Part shown: piece by piece, positions 6,599-7,304 of the stretch | How positions within the stretch are numbered: position 1 is the first letter of the stretch | Layout of the letters: every line of letters begins with the position of its first letter | Assembly (NCBI RefSeq): GCF_009711475.1 | Contig: NZ_SMMD01000754.1 | Span: forward strand, 1 to 7,304 | Length of the DNA stretch: 7,304 nt | Reading direction: 5' to 3' | Origin: Fulvivirga aurantia | Lineage (GTDB): Bacteria; Bacteroidota; Bacteroidia; Cytophagales; Cyclobacteriaceae | Position numbers and translations under genes: made by a program | The notes under the pieces: generated by a model | What the model was told of the DNA's origin: nothing | Seen by the model: the letters and a program-made list of their open reading frames with translations, nothing else | Databases searched by the model: none

Positions 6599-7304
6599 CC
6601 TCGGGTAAAAACGAGCTTATCTTCTGAAGATTCTTTATCGTTATAAGCGTAATCTTCGTAATCAAATCCTTTAAGATCGTTCTCGTCCTTGATCTGATTT
6701 TCGATCATATATTTACTCATCAGACCTCGCGCTTTTTTGGCGTAGAAAGCAATTATCTTATACTTTCCATTTTTATAATCTTTGAAATCTACATCGATTA
6801 TTCTACCCTTGAGTTTATCAGTATTAACAGCTTTGAAATATTCATTGGAAGCCAAGTTAACTAAGATATCATCACCCTGATTTTTAAGATCTTTATTGAG
6901 TTGTTTTATTACCTTATCGTTCCAAAACTCATACAAATTCTTATCACCATTTACAGCCAGTTTCGTACCCATCTCTAATCTGTAAGGTTGTATTAAGTCT
7001 AATGGCCTTAGGACACCATACAGTCCCGATAAAATTCTTAGATGATCTTGCGCAAAGCTCACACCTTCTTTAGAAAGGTCAGCAGCTTCTAGTCCCTGGT
7101 ATACATCGCCTTGAAAGGCAAACATCGCTTGTTTGGCATGTACAGGATCTTTCTTTGCTGTAAAATTATGATACCGCTCAACATTAAGCGTAGCCAACTT
7201 TTCACTAATACTCATCAGAGATTGCACATCACTTTCAGATTTTTCTTTTAATACTCCGATCAGCTCTTTGGCTTCTTTTTGAAATAGAGGAAGTGAATGT
7301 TTAT
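6595..7304 (-). CDS. yaaA: Peroxide stress protein YaaA (DUF328 family), 5' end outside window
   Basis: The last 236 residues or so of a YaaA/UPF0246-family protein. The minus-strand frame stays open to the right edge, so the start is missing. The GTG at 7227 is not the start, because the 25 codons before it (KHSLPLFQKEAKELIGVLKE...) match the N-terminal helix of the family. Only about 15-20 residues, including the usual ISPAKTL segment, should be absent. Diagnostic blocks are LMSISEKLATLN (around 7215), LSGLYGVLRPLD with IQPYRLEMGTKL (6958-7032), LVNLASNEYFKAV (6826-6861), KARGLMSKYMI (6703-6735) and the terminal LVFTRG. In E. coli YaaA is induced by OxyR and limits free iron and oxidative DNA damage during peroxide stress. 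It is a DNA-binding fold with no known enzyme activity. Its promoter is outside the window. Its stop shares TTAA with the stop of the convergent secreted-protein gene. Confidence 0.94.
   Translation of the reverse strand, partial: KHSLPLFQKEAKELIGVLKEKSESDVQSLMSISEKLATLNVERYHNFTAKKDPVHAKQAMFAFQGDVYQGLEAADLSKEGVSFAQDHLRILSGLYGVLRPLDLIQPYRLEMGTKLAVNGDKNLYEFWNDKVIKQLNKDLKNQGDDILVNLASNEYFKAVNTDKLKGRIIDVDFKDYKNGKYKIIAFYAKKARGLMSKYMIENQIKDENDLKGFDYEDYAYNDKESSEDKLVFTRG

Noticed and set aside
6600..6615. CTCG...CGAG hairpin at the end of yaaA as a terminator
   Set aside because: The stem is only 4 base pairs, it lies inside the coding end of yaaA and no U-tract follows.
1..7304. Defence system, mobile element, CRISPR array or biosynthetic cluster
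   Set aside because: No transposase, integrase, terminal inverted repeats, spaced direct repeats, tRNA or toxin-antitoxin pair is visible. The helicase is a standard HrpB and not a defence helicase, since it carries the full HrpB-specific C-terminal domain.

Overview
This window looks like ordinary chromosome from a member of the Bacteroidota. Three points support this: a type IX secretion (T9SS) type B C-terminal sorting domain, a PorP/SprF-family outer-membrane protein directly downstream of it, and a TAnnTTTG-type promoter box upstream of hrpB. The modest GC content, the absence of clear Shine-Dalgarno sequences and the presence of hrpB are compatible with a free-living, possibly marine Cytophagales or Flavobacteriia-like organism. 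The genus cannot be fixed from this sequence.

The window holds six genes and is densely packed. From the left edge to 1880 (+) lies the 3' part of a large secreted surface protein. It has six visible Cys-paired, Ig/SprB-like repeats of about 80-100 residues, followed by a gliding-motility-type CTD. Six bases later comes a complete PorP/SprF-family gene (1887-2795, +). The two look like a cargo/partner pair in one operon. The genuine start of the adhesin-like gene is outside the window.

Convergent to that pair, 13 bases away, is a small minus-strand gene (2809-3063). It encodes a SEC-C zinc-binding motif followed by a single transmembrane helix and a His-rich tail. It shares a short divergent promoter region with hrpB (3196-5685, +), a complete DExH-box helicase of the HrpB family. 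After 49 bases comes a secreted LolA-like/DUF1571-type protein (5735-6598, +) carrying what reads as a LysM module inserted into the fold. It ends in a 4-base overlap with a convergent yaaA gene (6595-7304, -). The yaaA start lies beyond the right edge.

Functionally, the left third concerns the cell surface (T9SS export of a repeat protein). The remainder is a mix of housekeeping or poorly characterised envelope and stress genes with no evident shared pathway. I see no RNA genes, insertion sequences, CRISPR array, phage genes or defence system, and no convincing new multi-gene system. The most noteworthy items are the LysM-in-LolA architecture, the membrane-anchored SEC-C miniprotein and the Cys-paired cargo with its PorP/SprF partner.
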